Positions 33,442 through 42,636 of a stretch of 64,000 bases of DNA are shown one piece after another. The stretch is from Labrys sedimenti (GTDB lineage Bacteria; Pseudomonadota; Alphaproteobacteria; Rhizobiales; Labraceae), in assembly GCF_034424805.1 (NCBI RefSeq), contig NZ_JAXOUF010000017.1, positions 42,204 to 106,203 of the forward strand, in the 5' to 3' direction. Position numbers and translations under genes: made by a program. The notes below the pieces were generated by a model. That model was not told the origin of the DNA and ran no database searches. It saw nothing but the letters and a program-made list of their open reading frames with translations. Numbering within the stretch: the first letter of the stretch is position 1; each line of letters begins with the position of its first letter.

Positions 33442-34728
33442 TCAGGCCTTAACTTCGTCGCCATCTGTCCGGTTGCCAGGCGCCAGGAAGGGTTTGGCCA
33501 AGGCGTGGTAGAGCTTTTCCCGGCAGATGAGGGCCGAGATGCCGTCCGCAATGATGGCGGTGGCGAGCAGAGGCAGCACCATGGCACGGCTGTCCGACAT
33601 TTCCGAAATGATGATGACGGCGGTGAGCGGCGCCCTGACCACGCCGACGAAATAGCCGATCATGCCGAGAAGCACGATGGCGCCGAGCGGCTGGTCGGGA
33701 AAGGCGAGGGCGAGCAGATTGCCAACCCCGGCGCCGGTGGCGAGCGAGGGCGCAAAAATCCCGCCCGGCACGCCGGACAGCACGGTGATCAAGCTCGAAA
33801 GAAACTTGGCCGGCCCGAACCAGACGGGCTCGGCATGGGATTCCACCAGCCGGCGGGCGACCTCGTAGCCGGTGCCCCAGGTTGCGCCCTGGCTGAGAAC
33901 GCCGAGGATCGCCACCAGGAAGCCGCAGACTAGGGCGAGGCGGATGGGACGGCGACGCATGGCCGCGATCGGGGCGAAGGCGGTGGCGCCGAAAGCCAGG
34001 ATCAGCCGCGAGAACAGGCCGCCGGTGATGCCGCCGATCACACCGGCCAGCGGCGCGATGAGCAGGGCGGCGCCGAGCGGCAGCGCTTCGTGCACGGAGC
34101 CGAAATAGATATAGTCGCCGGCAATGCCCAGGCTGACGAGGCCGGAGATCATCACGGCCGCCATGGCCAGTAGGGCGAGGCGCTGGTGGTAGGAGGCCGC
34201 GAGTTCCTCGATGGCGAAGGCGATGCCGGCGAGCGGCGTGTTGAAGGCGGCTGAGACCCCCGCCGCTCCGCCGGCAATGATCACGGCGGGCGACAGGTCG
34301 ATCTTCAGCAGGCGATGCATGAAGGCCATGATTGCGGCGCTGATCTGCACCGTTGGTCCCTCGCGACCGACCGAAGCGCCGACCAGGATGGCGCCGACCG
34401 TCGCCGCGAATTTGAAGACGGCGACCTTCATGGAGATCAGGCCGGTTGCAACGGCATGACGGGGATCGCGGGCGCCGGCACTTATCTGGGGAATGCCGGA
34501 GCCCCGTGCCGCGGGCGCGAAACGACGTGTGAGCCACGCCAGGAGAGCGAGCCCCAGGGGCGTCACCACCAGTGGCGCATAGGGGGCTTTGGCGACCATC
34601 AGCTCGAACAGCTTCGCGGCCTGGTCGGCTGTCCAGGTGAAGGCGAGGGCGACGAGGCCCAGAATGACGGCGCCGATGGTCGTGGCGGTGCGGCGACGCA
34701 GCAATATTGGAAGATCGTCAGGAATCAT
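33442..34728 (-). CDS. ClC-family chloride channel/antiporter
   Basis: Membrane protein of 428 residues with about ten hydrophobic segments. All three ClC signatures are seen: GSGIPQ at 76-81, GREGP at 121-125 (Glu123 is the gating glutamate typical of Cl-/H+ antiporters) and GGIFAP in the second half. No CBS domains follow. It would exchange chloride for protons across the inner membrane, for example in acid stress. ATG 34728 fits the family; a longer frame to 34788 lacks support. Confidence 0.92.
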   Translation of the reverse strand: MIPDDLPILLRRRTATTIGAVILGLVALAFTWTADQAAKLFELMVAKAPYAPLVVTPLGLALLAWLTRRFAPAARGSGIPQISAGARDPRHAVATGLISMKVAVFKFAATVGAILVGASVGREGPTVQISAAIMAFMHRLLKIDLSPAVIIAGGAAGVSAAFNTPLAGIAFAIEELAASYHQRLALLAMAAVMISGLVSLGIAGDYIYFGSVHEALPLGAALLIAPLAGVIGGITGGLFSRLILAFGATAFAPIAAMRRRPIRLALVCGFLVAILGVLSQGATWGTGYEVARRLVESHAEPVWFGPAKFLSSLITVLSGVPGGIFAPSLATGAGVGNLLALAFPDQPLGAIVLLGMIGYFVGVVRAPLTAVIIISEMSDSRAMVLPLLATAIIADGISALICREKLYHALAKPFLAPGNRTDGDEVKA

Positions 34729-34854
34729 CGGGCAAGCAAAGTCCTTTGCTTCCCTTCTACACCGCCCGGGCCTCGCGGCGGCAAGCAAGAATGGTTCAAG
34801 AAGACCTGGCTGGCACCGACTGGGGGCAAACTATCCGCCCCCTGTCATCTCCAC

Positions 34855-35643
34855 CTAGTCCCTCGCCCGTTCGGCGCTGATGATCCAGGCGCGTGACTCA
34901 AAAAGCACGCCGTCGGCCGTCATATGGGCGTCCAGCAGATCGCGCAGCCGCTGCAGGGACCGATCCGGTGGTTCGTCCGTGCGAGCGAGCGTGTCCTTCA
35001 CCAGATAGAGGCCGGTGATGGCATCGAAGGCAGCGTCGACATTCGGCCCGTAGAAGACCGGCTCGTTCACTTCGGCGAAGTCGATCGAGGTAAAGCCGGC
35101 TATGCTGAGAAGCGCCGTGGCCGTGGCGGGATCGCCGAGTGAAAACGGCTTGCCGGCATCGACGGAAATCGCCCCTCCCGGAGCCAGGGCCTGCCTGATG
35201 GCGCTGGACCAGGTGTTACGCGCCTGGCTCTGCCACACCATCCATGCAAGACGCGCGCCGGGACGCAGCGCCCGTGCGATATTGGCAAAGGCGGCGGCCG
35301 GATCGGCAAAGAACATCACGCCGAAGCGGCTGATGCACAAATCGAAGCCGGCAGCCGGAAAGGCGTGGTGCTGCGCGTCGCCCTGTTCGAATGCGACGTT
35401 TCCCAAGCCTGCTTGCAGGCAGCGCTGCCGCGCAATTGCGAGCATCTCGGCAGAAGTATCGACGCCGACGACGCCCGCTTCCACCGCGATACTGGCGGCT
35501 TCGCGTGTGGTCTGGCCTGCGCCGCAACCGATGTCGAGTACCCGGTCGCGTGGCCCAACCCTGGCAGCGGCCCGTAAATGACGATTATGCCGGGACAATT
35601 CCGCGTCGTAAAAGTCGGCACAGTCCAACGCCATGAGGTCCAT
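34855..35643 (-). CDS. Class I SAM-dependent methyltransferase
   Basis: A 262-residue protein. Motif I is DRVLDIGCGAGQTT (about 33-46), followed by GVDTSAEMLAIAR, the acidic EQGDAQ and a motif IV-like FDLCISRFGVMFF, with FADPAAAFANIARALRPGARLAWMVW. The sequence class is that of small-molecule/ubiquinone-type methyltransferases. The N-terminus is shorter than usual for this group (25-30 residues missing ahead of motif I), so the true start might lie further upstream or the gene may be slightly truncated. Divergent from an alpha/beta hydrolase gene across 178 bp. Confidence 0.8.
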   Translation of the reverse strand: MDLMALDCADFYDAELSRHNRHLRAAARVGPRDRVLDIGCGAGQTTREAASIAVEAGVVGVDTSAEMLAIARQRCLQAGLGNVAFEQGDAQHHAFPAAGFDLCISRFGVMFFADPAAAFANIARALRPGARLAWMVWQSQARNTWSSAIRQALAPGGAISVDAGKPFSLGDPATATALLSIAGFTSIDFAEVNEPVFYGPNVDAAFDAITGLYLVKDTLARTDEPPDRSLQRLRDLLDAHMTADGVLFESRAWIISAERARD

Positions 35644-35821
35644 CCAGTTCTGTCGTGGCTATGAAAAACGCGTCCCTTTGCCGAGTTTCCTGCTCGCCGG
35701 CGGCAGGGCTGCGTCCCTTCTTTGGTGGCGTATCCGATCCCTCCCATAAACTGATTGCATAATAGGATCAGATGTGCAATGTCGAATCCAGTTGCAACAT
35801 GCAAGCAGAAGGATCGTGTTC

Positions 35822-36685
35822 ATGGAACGGGCTGGATCATCCCGCGTCACCGAGAAATCCGTCGAAGTCAAAGGCGCGAAGCTTCAGACTCAGGCATTCG
35901 GTGCTCCGCCCAGCCCGCCCATCGTGCTGATCATGGGGATGATGGCCTCGATGCTGTGGTGGCCGGAGAGGTTGTGCAGGGAACTGGCCGCTCGCGGACG
36001 CCATGTGATCCGGTACGACCAGCGCGACACCGGCCTTGCCACCCACTATCCGCAAGGCGAGCCTGGCTACTCCTCCAGTGATCTGGCCGACGATGCCATG
36101 GCGCTTCTCGACGGTTACGGCCTGGAAACGGCGCATCTGGTCGGCATGTCGATGGGTGGCTTCGTCGCGCAGGAGGCCGCATTGCGCCATTCCCGGCGCG
36201 TGCTTACGCTCACGCTGATCAGCACCTCGCCGCTCGCGGTCAAGGGACTACCGCCCTCGACCGAAGCCTATCGGGAGCACGCCGCGACGGGCGAGGCAGT
36301 TGACTGGTCTGATCTTGGGGCCATCGCCGATTTCCTGCGCCGCGATGCTGCCATGCTCGCCGGCACCAGGCATCCGCATGATGCCGAGGCCGTGAGCGCG
36401 CTGATCGCGCGCGACATGGCCCGGACGCCGGCATTTGCCAGCGCAACCAACCATTTCGCGCTGGTGAGCGGGGAGGAGGCCACGAAGTTGCGAGCCTCCG
36501 ATCTCACGATGCCGGTTCTTGCGATCCACGGCACGGCCGATCCGCTGTTTCCCATTGCGCATGGAGAGGCCTTCACCAGGGCCGTGCCGAATGCGCGGCT
36601 GCACCGGATCGAAGGCGGCGGGCACGAAATCCACGACCGGGACATTGACGAGATGGTGCAGGCCATCGCCCATCATGCGACATAA
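35822..36685 (+). CDS. Alpha/beta hydrolase
   Basis: A 287-residue hydrolase from ATG 35822 with AAGGA upstream. Nucleophile Ser110 in GMSMGG, acid in HGTADPLFP and His in GGGHEIHD complete the triad. An oxyanion region VLIMGMMASMLWWP precedes it. The pattern is close to the aclacinomycin methylesterase/ RdmC-like group of esterases. Substrate unknown. The methyltransferase on the other side of the promoter gap might make or share its substrate, but nothing beyond position supports this. Confidence 0.85.
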   Translation: MERAGSSRVTEKSVEVKGAKLQTQAFGAPPSPPIVLIMGMMASMLWWPERLCRELAARGRHVIRYDQRDTGLATHYPQGEPGYSSSDLADDAMALLDGYGLETAHLVGMSMGGFVAQEAALRHSRRVLTLTLISTSPLAVKGLPPSTEAYREHAATGEAVDWSDLGAIADFLRRDAAMLAGTRHPHDAEAVSALIARDMARTPAFASATNHFALVSGEEATKLRASDLTMPVLAIHGTADPLFPIAHGEAFTRAVPNARLHRIEGGGHEIHDRDIDEMVQAIAHHAT

Positions 36686-36860
36686 CGCGTGTCCGGCAAG
36701 GCAGTCGCACCCATCTTTCACGCGTTGAATTCGTAGTAAATTTCGTACAGCGAGCCGTGCTGATCGAATACAGCTTGGCGCGCTATTTCACGCTGGCAAA
36801 AATAAACTGAAAGAGGCAGGGTGCTCGGCGTCTTTCTCATGTCATCGGAAGAATTCGGCG

Positions 36861-38486
36861 ATGTCTATATGTCACCAGGGGAGTAAAGTTGGCTCTCGGT
36901 TGCGGCATTCGCTGATGACGGCTGTCATCGCCGGTTCGATGATGCTGTCATCCATGGCGGTCGCGCAGTCGCTCAAGCCGGAAATCGGGCCGTCGCCGCC
37001 GGAGGATGCCATGCCGCTCTACAAGGGCGGTGTCGAGAAGGCGATCAGCAGTTTGCCTGAGATCGTTCGTGACGTCAGGGCTCAGTCAGATGTCCCCGGT
37101 ATCGCCGTGGCGGTCGTGCACGGCGGCAAGACCGTGTTCGCAAAGGGATACGGCGAACGCGTCAAGGACGACAAGACCCAGCCGGTCGATGAATTCACGG
37201 TGTTTCAGGTCGCCTCGGTCTCCAAGTCGATTACCGCCACGGTCGCCGCGATCGCGATGACCAAGGGCGCCATGGCCGGCAAGGCCATCAGTTGGGACGA
37301 TCGCGTCCGCACTTATCTGCCCGGCTTCCTGCTTGGGAACGACTATGTCTCGAACCAGGCCACCATCGGGGATTTCTTCGCCCATCGTTCGGGTCTGCCG
37401 GAAGCGGCCGGGGACGATCTGGAGGATCTCGGCTTTGAGCGCAGGGACATCATCCAGCGACTCCGGCTGATGCCGCTCGACCCCTTCCGGACATCTTATC
37501 ATTACGCCAATTTCGGCACGACGATCGGGGCCGAAGCGGTCGCCGCCGCCATGGGCGAGCGCTGGGAGGTCCTGGCCGATCGGCTGCTTTTCAAGCCTCT
37601 GGGCATGCGGTCGACCAGCTATCTTCACAAGGATTTCCTGGCACAGCAGAACCGCGCCGTTCTGCATGCTTTCGAGGGGGGTGAGTTCAAGCCCCGATAT
37701 GACCGGGATCCCGACCAGCAGGCGCCGGCGGGCGGGGTTTCCTCCAATGTCACGGAACTGGCGAAGTGGCTGCAATTGCTGCTCGCGGGCGGCAAGTATG
37801 GCGGCGAAACGCTGATAGCGCCCCAGGTTATCCTGCCTGCGTTGACCCCCCAGGCGGTAGGCGGACGCGCCGAGGCGCTCGACGCGCGCACCGGCTTCTA
37901 CGGCTATGGCTTCAACGTGAACGTCAATGCCAATGGCCGGACCTCCATGGGTCATTCGGGCGCCTTCCTGCTCGGTGCCGGCACCACCTTCCAGATCCTG
38001 CCTTCAGCCGATGTCGGCATCGTGATTCTGACCAATGGCGCGCCGGTCGGCGCCGCCGAGGCCATCGCCGCGCGCTTCATGGACATCGTGCAATATGGCG
38101 GGGAAACGAGGGATTGGTATACCCTTGCGCATCAGCACATGACGGGCTTTTTCAAGCCGGTCGGCGATCTCGTGGGCAAGACGCCGCCTGCCCATCCCAA
38201 GCCTGCCAGGCCGCTTGCCAGGTATGCCGGCGCCTATGTGAGCCCTTATTTCGAGGTCGGCACGGTGCGGGTCGAGGATGATCATCTGGTCCTGCTGCTC
38301 GGGCCGCACCTGATGAAATTCCCGCTCCGCCACTGGGACGGCGATGTCTTTGCCTTGAGTCCCGACGGCGAGAACGCCCCCGAAGGCTCCCTGTCTTCGG
38401 TCAAATTCTCGGGGGAGCAGCCAAATCCTGGAGCGATGACGGTCAACTATCTGAATGCCGAGGGGCAGGGCAGTTTCAGGCGATGA
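36861..38486 (+). CDS. Secreted serine hydrolase, beta-lactamase family (class C-like)
   Basis: A 541-residue protein with a signal peptide (about 1-36, ending SMAVAQ). Ser119-x-x-Lys122 in VASVSKS is the catalytic SxxK pair, Tyr-x-Asn follows in YHYANFG, and HSGAFLLGAGT stands where the third KTG-like motif is found. After the ~400-residue catalytic domain there is a beta-sheet C-terminal extension (ARYAGAYVSPYFEVGTVRVEDDHLVLL) like that in EstB/Pab87-type esterases and peptidases. Acts in the periplasm or outside; substrate unknown. Encoded alone between two alpha/beta hydrolases, separated by gaps of about 175 bp. Confidence 0.85.
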   Translation: MSICHQGSKVGSRLRHSLMTAVIAGSMMLSSMAVAQSLKPEIGPSPPEDAMPLYKGGVEKAISSLPEIVRDVRAQSDVPGIAVAVVHGGKTVFAKGYGERVKDDKTQPVDEFTVFQVASVSKSITATVAAIAMTKGAMAGKAISWDDRVRTYLPGFLLGNDYVSNQATIGDFFAHRSGLPEAAGDDLEDLGFERRDIIQRLRLMPLDPFRTSYHYANFGTTIGAEAVAAAMGERWEVLADRLLFKPLGMRSTSYLHKDFLAQQNRAVLHAFEGGEFKPRYDRDPDQQAPAGGVSSNVTELAKWLQLLLAGGKYGGETLIAPQVILPALTPQAVGGRAEALDARTGFYGYGFNVNVNANGRTSMGHSGAFLLGAGTTFQILPSADVGIVILTNGAPVGAAEAIAARFMDIVQYGGETRDWYTLAHQHMTGFFKPVGDLVGKTPPAHPKPARPLARYAGAYVSPYFEVGTVRVEDDHLVLLLGPHLMKFPLRHWDGDVFALSPDGENAPEGSLSSVKFSGEQPNPGAMTVNYLNAEGQGSFRR

Positions 38487-38660
38487 TCGCCTCTCCGCCC
38501 TCGCTCTGATCGTCCGAAAAGAAAAATCCACGGTCGAAGCGGGCCAAGGTCCGGACATCCTGTTTTCGATACCGCGCGGCATCGCTGCTGACAGGACGCG
38601 GTCAGTTGCCTCGTCTTATGTCAAGATGACCTCCCCTCTGCCGCATCGGATGCCCAAGCC

Positions 38661-39542
38661 ATGAAAATCATCGAAGCCGGCGTTCTCGACATCGCCTATA
38701 TCGAAAAGGGCCCCGCTGACGGGGTGCCGGTCCTATTGCTGCACGGCTTTCCCTATGACGTCCGTGCCTTCGACGTCGTCGCCGAGCGGGTGGCGGCGAA
38801 GGGCATGCGCTGCATCATCCCCTATCTGCGCGGCTATGGCCCGACGCGGTTTCGCTCGGCCGAGACGCCGCGATCCGGCGAACAGGCGGCGCTCGGCGCC
38901 GATCTCCTCGCACTGATGGATGCTCTCGCCATCCCCGAGGCCGTGCTTGGCGGCTATGATTGGGGCGGGCGTGCCGCCTCGATCGTGGCGGCGCTCTGGC
39001 CGCGACGTGTGAGGGGACTGGTGAGTTGCGGCACGGGCTACAACATTCAAGACATTGCCCGCGCCACGATTCCGGCCGAACCGGAAGAGGAAATGCGCTT
39101 CTGGTATCAGTATTATTTCCATACGGAGCGCGGCCGGGCGGGCCTGACGGAAAGACGCCGGGAGCTCTGCCGCTTCATCTGGAAGCTCTGGTCGCCGCGC
39201 TGGGCCTTTGACGAAGAAACCTTCCAGGCCAGCGCCGCAGCCTTCGACAATCCGGATTTCGTCGAAGTCGTCATCCATTCCTACCGCCACCGCTATGGTG
39301 GCATCGTCGGCGACCCGGCATTGGCTGCGATCGAGACACGTCTTGCCGCCCAGCCCGCGATCGATGTACCGGCCGTCGTGCTGCAGGGCGATGCCGACGG
39401 CGTCGATCCGCCCCGCCGCGAAGATCGCGACGCTCCTCATTTCACCGCGCGTTATGAGCGCCGTATTCTCCCCGGCATCGGCCACAACCTCCCACAGGAG
39501 GCACCGGAGGCTTTCGCCGAGGCCGTCGCCTCGCTGGTGTAG
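38661..39542 (+). CDS. Alpha/beta hydrolase, epoxide hydrolase/dehalogenase-like
   Basis: A 293-residue hydrolase. LLLHGFPYD is the oxyanion HG-x-P motif, and the nucleophile elbow is GGYDWGG with Asp100, the residue used by epoxide hydrolases and haloalkane dehalogenases instead of Ser. The catalytic His is in GIGHNLPQEAPEAF. A cap domain lies between about 125 and 215. Substrate unknown. No strong ribosome site before ATG 38661. Confidence 0.83.
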   Translation: MKIIEAGVLDIAYIEKGPADGVPVLLLHGFPYDVRAFDVVAERVAAKGMRCIIPYLRGYGPTRFRSAETPRSGEQAALGADLLALMDALAIPEAVLGGYDWGGRAASIVAALWPRRVRGLVSCGTGYNIQDIARATIPAEPEEEMRFWYQYYFHTERGRAGLTERRRELCRFIWKLWSPRWAFDEETFQASAAAFDNPDFVEVVIHSYRHRYGGIVGDPALAAIETRLAAQPAIDVPAVVLQGDADGVDPPRREDRDAPHFTARYERRILPGIGHNLPQEAPEAFAEAVASLV

Positions 39543-39606
39543 ATCCCATGAGTACCGTGGTTACTTTCGATGCCATGGCTACCCCGTGGCGGTACTGGGT
39601 GCGCGC

Positions 39607-39636
39607 AAACAAAGAAGGCCCGCTCGATAGCGGGCC
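39607..39636 (-). terminator. Rho-independent terminator for the EamA operon
   Basis: GGCCCGCT (39617-39624), CGAT loop, AGCGGGCC (39629-39636). On the minus strand the stem is followed by TTCTTTGTTT. It lies about 80 bp past the EamA stop, in the gap between convergent genes. Confidence 0.85.
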
Positions 39637-39714
39637 CGAGGTGCGGAAATCACGCTTTCCGGGGGCGCTCCGCCGCAGGGGAAGCGGCGGGAACCGGTTG
39701 GCTGGACAGGCGGA

Positions 39715-40575
39715 TCAGGCATAGCGCTTGGCGCCGGCGACGCAGATCACCACGCCGGCTGCGACGGCCCACACCGTCAGGCCGACCTGTTCGTGCAGCA
39801 GCAGCGCGGCGAGAGCCAGAGACATGAAAGGCTGTAGCAATTGCAGCTGGCCGACGGCGGCGATGCCGCCTTGGGCAAGGCCGCGATACCAGAACACGAA
39901 GCCGATCAGCATGGAGAACAGCGAGACATAGACGAGGGCCGAAAGGGCCGGCCAGCCGATGGCGCCGAGATCGGCGGGCAGCCACCAGATCGCCAGCGGC
40001 AGCATCACCGGCAGCGACAGGATGAGGGCATAGGAGATCACCTGCCAGCCGCCGAGATCGCGCGACAGCCGGGCGCCTTCGGCGTAGCCGAGGCCGCACA
40101 CCAGGATGGAGGCCACCATCAGCCCGTCGCCCCAGGCATTGCCGGCGGCACCCTGGCTCAGGGCATAGGCGGCCACCATGGCGGCCCCGGCGATCGAGAA
40201 CACCCAGAAGCCAAGGCGCGGACGCTCGCCGCCCCTGAGCACTCCGAAAATGGCGGTCGCGAGCGGCAGGAGCCCGATGAAGACGGTGGCGCGCGAGGAG
40301 GTGATGCTCTGCAGGGCAAGCGCCGTCAGCAGGGGGAAGCCGACCACGCAACCGATGGCAACCAGGCCCAGGGAGCCCAGCTGCGAAGCGCGCGGCCATC
40401 TCTGCCTGAGGATGACCAGGAGGACGATGCCGAGCAGGCCGGCGATGGCGGCGCGCGCCGTGGTCAGGAAGAGCGGCGTCAGGTCATGCACCGCGACGCG
40501 GGTGGCCGGCAGCGATCCGGAGAAGATCGCCACACCCAGGAAACCGTTGAGCCAGCCTGCCGACTTGTCGTCCAT
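39715..40575 (-). CDS. EamA-family (DMT) transporter
   Basis: Ten-segment drug/metabolite transporter of 286 residues made of two EamA repeats (about 8-140 and 150-280). GSLPATRVAVHDLTPLFLTTARAAIAGLLGI is the first repeat signature and the second ends VALAALLLHEQVGLTVWAVAAGVVICVAG. Such proteins usually export amino acids or metabolites. Forms a probable operon with the GNAT gene 26 bp upstream, divergent from a MocR regulator, an arrangement common for MocR targets. Confidence 0.9.
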   Translation of the reverse strand: MDDKSAGWLNGFLGVAIFSGSLPATRVAVHDLTPLFLTTARAAIAGLLGIVLLVILRQRWPRASQLGSLGLVAIGCVVGFPLLTALALQSITSSRATVFIGLLPLATAIFGVLRGGERPRLGFWVFSIAGAAMVAAYALSQGAAGNAWGDGLMVASILVCGLGYAEGARLSRDLGGWQVISYALILSLPVMLPLAIWWLPADLGAIGWPALSALVYVSLFSMLIGFVFWYRGLAQGGIAAVGQLQLLQPFMSLALAALLLHEQVGLTVWAVAAGVVICVAGAKRYA

Positions 40576-40601
40576 TCTTGTATCTTTCGTATCTCGTTTC
40601 G

Positions 40602-41114
40602 TCAGCCGGCAATGCCGCGGACATAGAATTTCGTGTCGACCGCCATGACTGGGAAGCTGGCGGGCAGATCGGGCCGGGCGATCTCGGCAAAGCCGTTCTT
40701 CTCGTAGAATCGGTGGGCGGCCAGGAATTTGGCCGTGGTTCCCAAGAAAATTTCCTCGACGCCGCGTTCGCGGGCTTCGGCCAAGAGATGGCCGAGCAGG
40801 CGCGAAGCCACGCCGTAAGGCCGGCCGCGATAAGGGGCGGCCACGAACATCTTGCGCAAAGCGGCCTGCGCTTTCGCGGTGCGGCCGGGGGCAATATCCT
40901 TCAGTCCGATCGTACCGACGATGGCGCCGTCATGTTCCGCTACCCAGAATCCACCCCGGCCGCTCTGATAGAAATCACCGATCGCGTTCAGGTCCGGCTG
41001 GTCGCCTGCCGTGATCTCGATGCCGAATTCCTCGCGCTGAATGGGGAGGATGACGTCGAGCACGCCATCCCGGTCGGCCGGTACGAATTGTCTGATCCTG
41101 ATGGCAGTCGTCAT
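40602..41114 (-). CDS. GNAT-family N-acetyltransferase
   Basis: A 170-residue acetyltransferase. The GNAT core includes FWVAEHDGAIVGTIGLKDI, then the acetyl-CoA loop LRKMFVAAPYRGRPYGVASRLLGHLLAEA, and a terminal HRFYEKNGFAEI helix-strand. Substrate unknown; linkage to an EamA exporter and a MocR regulator suggests acetylation of a small amine or amino acid. ATG at 41114; an open extension to 41684 runs through the MocR gene on the other strand and was dropped. Confidence 0.88.
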   Translation of the reverse strand: MTTAIRIRQFVPADRDGVLDVILPIQREEFGIEITAGDQPDLNAIGDFYQSGRGGFWVAEHDGAIVGTIGLKDIAPGRTAKAQAALRKMFVAAPYRGRPYGVASRLLGHLLAEARERGVEEIFLGTTAKFLAAHRFYEKNGFAEIARPDLPASFPVMAVDTKFYVRGIAG

Positions 41115-41176
41115 GGGGAAACCTTCGAATAATCGAGCTTGTTGTCCCAGAATTGCGCTGGCATCGACAGGGACAG

Positions 41177-41204
41177 ACCGGTACAATCTATCTGAACTGT
41201 ACTG
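41177..41204. promoter_or_regulatory. Candidate MocR operator between GNAT and mocR
   Basis: CCGGTACA (41177-41184), 12 bases, TGTACTGG (41197-41204): complementary at seven of eight positions. It lies 18 bp before the MocR start and about 60 bp from the divergent GNAT start, where it could serve both promoters. Confidence 0.45.
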
Positions 41205-41222
41205 GCTCATGGAGAGGTACGG

Positions 41223-42629
41223 ATGCTGGATCAAGTTGGCGGTTCCACGCTGATCGAGGCGACGATGGCGGAGATCCGCCGCCTGATCGCGACGGCGCCC
41301 GGTGCGCGCCTGCCCTCCATCCGCCGGCTGGCCGAACGGCAGGGCGTATCGAAATCGACCGTCGTGGAGGCCTATGAACGGCTGGTCGCGCAGGGCGCCG
41401 TGACGGCGCGGCCCGGCTCGGGCTTCTTTGCGGCCGGCCGTATCCGTCCCTTCGCCTTGGCGGAGAGCGGTCCGAGCCTTGATCGCGCCATCGATCCGCT
41501 CTGGATCTATCGGCAGTCGCTGACCCAGCAGACGAGTGCGCTGCACCCCGGCTGCGGCTGGCTGCCCGATTCCTGGCTGCCCGAGGACATGGTCCGGCGC
41601 GGGCTTCGCGCGGTGGCGCGCGACGAGACCACCAATATCTCGACCTACAGCGTACCCCAGGGGCTGCGGTCCCTGCGCGAGCACCTGGCCCGCCGCTTCA
41701 CGGAGCGGGGCCTGGAAGTGGAGCCGGCCGCTATTCTGCTGACCGATTCAGGCTCGCGCGCCATCGACCTGGTCTGCCGCTTCCTGATCCAGCCGGGCGA
41801 CGTCGTGCTGGTGGACGATCCCTGCTATTTCAACTTCCAGTCCCTGCTGCAGGCGCAGCGGGCCCGCATTATCGGCGTGCCCTATACGCGCCAGGGGCCG
41901 GACCTCGAGCGTTTCGCCAACCTGTGCGCCGAGCATCGTCCCAAGCTCTATCTGACCAATGCCGTCCTCCATAACCCCACCGGGGCGACGGTGAGCGTGG
42001 GCACCGCCCATCGCCTCTTAAAACTGGCCGAGCAGCATGATTTCATCTTGGTCGAGGACAACATCTTCGCCGATTTCGAAGCACGACCCTCGCCGAGCCT
42101 GGCGGCGCTCGATGGTTTCGAGCGTGTCATTCATCTCGGCAGTTTTTCCAAGACGCTGACGGCGGCCTTGCGCTGCGGCTATATCGTGGCGCGCGCCGAC
42201 TGGATCGAAGGACTGACGGATCTGGCGCTCGCCACCGGCATCGGCTGCAGCGATGTCGCGGCCCAGACCACGCTGCGCCTGCTCACCGATGGCAGCTATC
42301 GGCGCCATCTCGACGGCCTGCGCCCGCGCCTGGCCAGAGCGATGGCCGCGACGACGGAAAAGCTGGAGGCCTGTGGCCTGCGCCTGTGGCTGGAGCCGCA
42401 GGCCGGCATGTTCCTGTGGGCGGAGCTTCCGGAGGGACTGGATTCGGCGGCGATCGCCCGCAAGGCCCTGGAGCGGGACGTGGTGATGGCGCCGGGCAAC
42501 GTCTTCAGCGTCTCGCGCAACGCCGCCCGCTTCCTGCGCTTCAATGTGGCGCAATCGGCCGACAAGCGCATTTTCGATGTTCTCGCCGAGGTGATGGAGA
42601 AGACGGCGACATCCCGCGAGGGTATGTGA
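41223..42629 (+). CDS. MocR-family PLP-dependent transcriptional regulator
   Basis: A 468-residue fusion of a GntR-type winged helix (about 8-75: RLPSIRRLAERQGVSKSTVVEAYERL) and a fold-type I aminotransferase domain (about 105-460). PLP Lys310 lies in LGSFSKTLTAALRCGY and the Asp contact in VEDNIFADFE. YSVPQGLRSLREHLARRF is the usual aminotransferase N-segment. MocR proteins sense amino compounds or PLP and act on divergent genes, here GNAT-EamA. GGAG(A)GG precedes the ATG by about six bases. Confidence 0.92.
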   Translation: MLDQVGGSTLIEATMAEIRRLIATAPGARLPSIRRLAERQGVSKSTVVEAYERLVAQGAVTARPGSGFFAAGRIRPFALAESGPSLDRAIDPLWIYRQSLTQQTSALHPGCGWLPDSWLPEDMVRRGLRAVARDETTNISTYSVPQGLRSLREHLARRFTERGLEVEPAAILLTDSGSRAIDLVCRFLIQPGDVVLVDDPCYFNFQSLLQAQRARIIGVPYTRQGPDLERFANLCAEHRPKLYLTNAVLHNPTGATVSVGTAHRLLKLAEQHDFILVEDNIFADFEARPSPSLAALDGFERVIHLGSFSKTLTAALRCGYIVARADWIEGLTDLALATGIGCSDVAAQTTLRLLTDGSYRRHLDGLRPRLARAMAATTEKLEACGLRLWLEPQAGMFLWAELPEGLDSAAIARKALERDVVMAPGNVFSVSRNAARFLRFNVAQSADKRIFDVLAEVMEKTATSREGM

Positions 42630-42636
42630 CTTGCGG

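Noticed and set aside
34855..35804. Methyltransferase gene starting in the longer frame from 35804
   Set aside because: That frame differs from the methyltransferase frame and its translation is not protein-like beyond chance.
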